64,000 nt of DNA from Roseovarius bejariae (lineage in GTDB: Bacteria; Pseudomonadota; Alphaproteobacteria; Rhodobacterales; Rhodobacteraceae): NCBI RefSeq assembly GCF_009669325.1, contig NZ_SZWE01000001.1, positions 1,617,501-1,681,500 of the forward strand. The letters are read 5' to 3'. The notes beneath the pieces were generated by a model. It saw nothing but the letters and a program-made list of their open reading frames with translations, was not told the DNA's origin and did not search any database. Position numbers and translations under genes: made by a program. Within the stretch, counting starts at the first letter, position 1, and each line of letters starts with the position of its first letter. Positions 63,294-64,000 of this stretch are shown one piece after another.

Positions 63294-64000
63294 ATGAGCC
63301 TTGCCAACAAGTTATCCCAGGAACGGCGCGCACGCCTTGCCGCCGAACGCCTGCTGGAACAAAAACAGGCGGAATTGCAGGCCGCCAACCGAAAGCTGGG
63401 CCACCATGCCCGCAAGCTTTCGGACGAGATCGTCGAAACCCGTGCCGAAGTGGAAACCGTCCGCGATGAAAACCGCCGGGTGAAATCCGATCTGACGGCG
63501 GCCAATCAAAAGATCGAAGTGGCAGAACGCCGGTTGTGGCATTCGATCGAGGCGATTCACGACGGGTTCGCCTTTTTCGATGCCGACAGCCGGATGATCG
63601 CCGCCAACCATGCGTGGCTCTCGGTTTTCGATGGGTTGGAGGCGATTCAACCGGGCATTTCCTATGTCGAAATCCTTCAATTCGCCACCGAGGAAGGGAT
63701 CATCGACATCGGAGACATGACACCGGCGGCTTGGCGTGAGGACATGCTGGATCGCTGGCAAAGCCCCACCCCGGACCCCCGCGTGATCCGCCTGTGGAAC
63801 GGCGAGTACATCAAGCTGATAGATCAGCGCGGCCATGGAGGCGATGTTGTCAACCTTGCGCTCAATATCACCGATACCATCCGCTATGAAAAACGACTGA
63901 AAGAGGCGCGCCGCACCGCCGAGGCGGCAAGCCGTGCCAAATCCACCTTCCTTGCCAACATGAGCCATGAAATCCGCACACCAATGAACGGCGTTGTCGG
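63294..64000 (+). CDS. PAS-domain sensor histidine kinase, right end cut off
   Basis: 235 residues visible. N-terminal coiled coil ([20 protein letters not shown] and [16 protein letters not shown]), a PAS-like domain ([20 protein letters not shown]), and the start of the kinase: [15 protein letters not shown] with the phosphorylated His. GGAGG at 63282-63286 fixes ATG 63294. The catalytic and any receiver domain lie outside the window. Confidence 0.9.
   Translation, partial: MSLANKLSQERRARLAAERLLEQKQAELQAANRKLGHHARKLSDEIVETRAEVETVRDENRRVKSDLTAANQKIEVAERRLWHSIEAIHDGFAFFDADSRMIAANHAWLSVFDGLEAIQPGISYVEILQFATEEGIIDIGDMTPAAWREDMLDRWQSPTPDPRVIRLWNGEYIKLIDQRGHGGDVVNLALNITDTIRYEKRLKEARRTAEAASRAKSTFLANMSHEIRTPMNGVV

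Overview
The window is about 64 kb of GC-rich (around 60-64% by eye), densely packed, mostly syntenic core chromosome from an alphaproteobacterium. It is most likely a marine Rhodobacteraceae (Roseobacter group) member. Pointers are a DddP-type DMSP lyase with every published metal ligand in register, a methanethiol oxidase-like SBP56 protein, an FnrL-type box, a candidate serC leader RNA, ubiA/rsmE/gshA and hemC/hemE blocks, and dispersed intergenic repeats. Species cannot be fixed from the sequence alone.

Layout. 1-2.7 kb: a left-truncated FMN-binding GltB-like gene and a DUF302 gene share a perfect FNR box, followed by repeats and a fasciclin protein. 2.7-13 kb: accessory glycan-type locus with two GT2 proteins, a threonine dehydratase-like PLP enzyme, an asparagine-synthase-like protein without a glutaminase nucleophile, two sulfotransferase-like proteins and a three-part protein (GT32-like, Rossmann/MTase-like, esterase-like). 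13-19 kb: OmpA protein with a coiled-coil partner, ubiA, rsmE, gshA. 19-24 kb: a translationally coupled operon pyrB - two small membrane proteins - PD-(D/E)XK-like DUF4268 protein - catalytically dead dihydroorotase - plsY. 24-34 kb: BenE, uracil-DNA glycosylase, phosphoesterase, moaB, RND efflux pair, DsbD-like, YqgE, a CAT-anticodon tRNA. 34-45 kb: glutathione peroxidase, FAD oxidase, hemC/hemE, Phd-like orphan, clpB with a heat-shock promoter, pyrF, OsmC-hydrolase fusion, diguanylate cyclase. 45-56 kb: sulfur-flavoured block with dddP, secreted GDPD, GntR regulator, two Lin0512 proteins, membrane protein, mtoX-like gene, cobO, lrgAB, and a membrane protein preceded by two tandem ATTC-N8-GAAT operators. 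55-61 kb: serB, VOC/LysR pair, serC, serA. 61-64 kb: phosphatase, thiolase, and a right-truncated sensor kinase.

The least ordinary material is (a) a composite CGTACG repeat present three times with the same A-B-A' architecture directly after stop codons, five of the six A units centred on a GANTC site; (b) four tandem double-hairpin elements whose stems vary but remain paired; (c) the pyr operon with a dead dihydroorotase and an apparently foreign nuclease-like gene inserted with 4-nt overlaps at both ends; (d) the 10-kb glycan/sulfotransferase locus; and (e) the DMSP/methanethiol/sulfide-regulated cluster. All functions are inferred from reading motifs; no searches were run.
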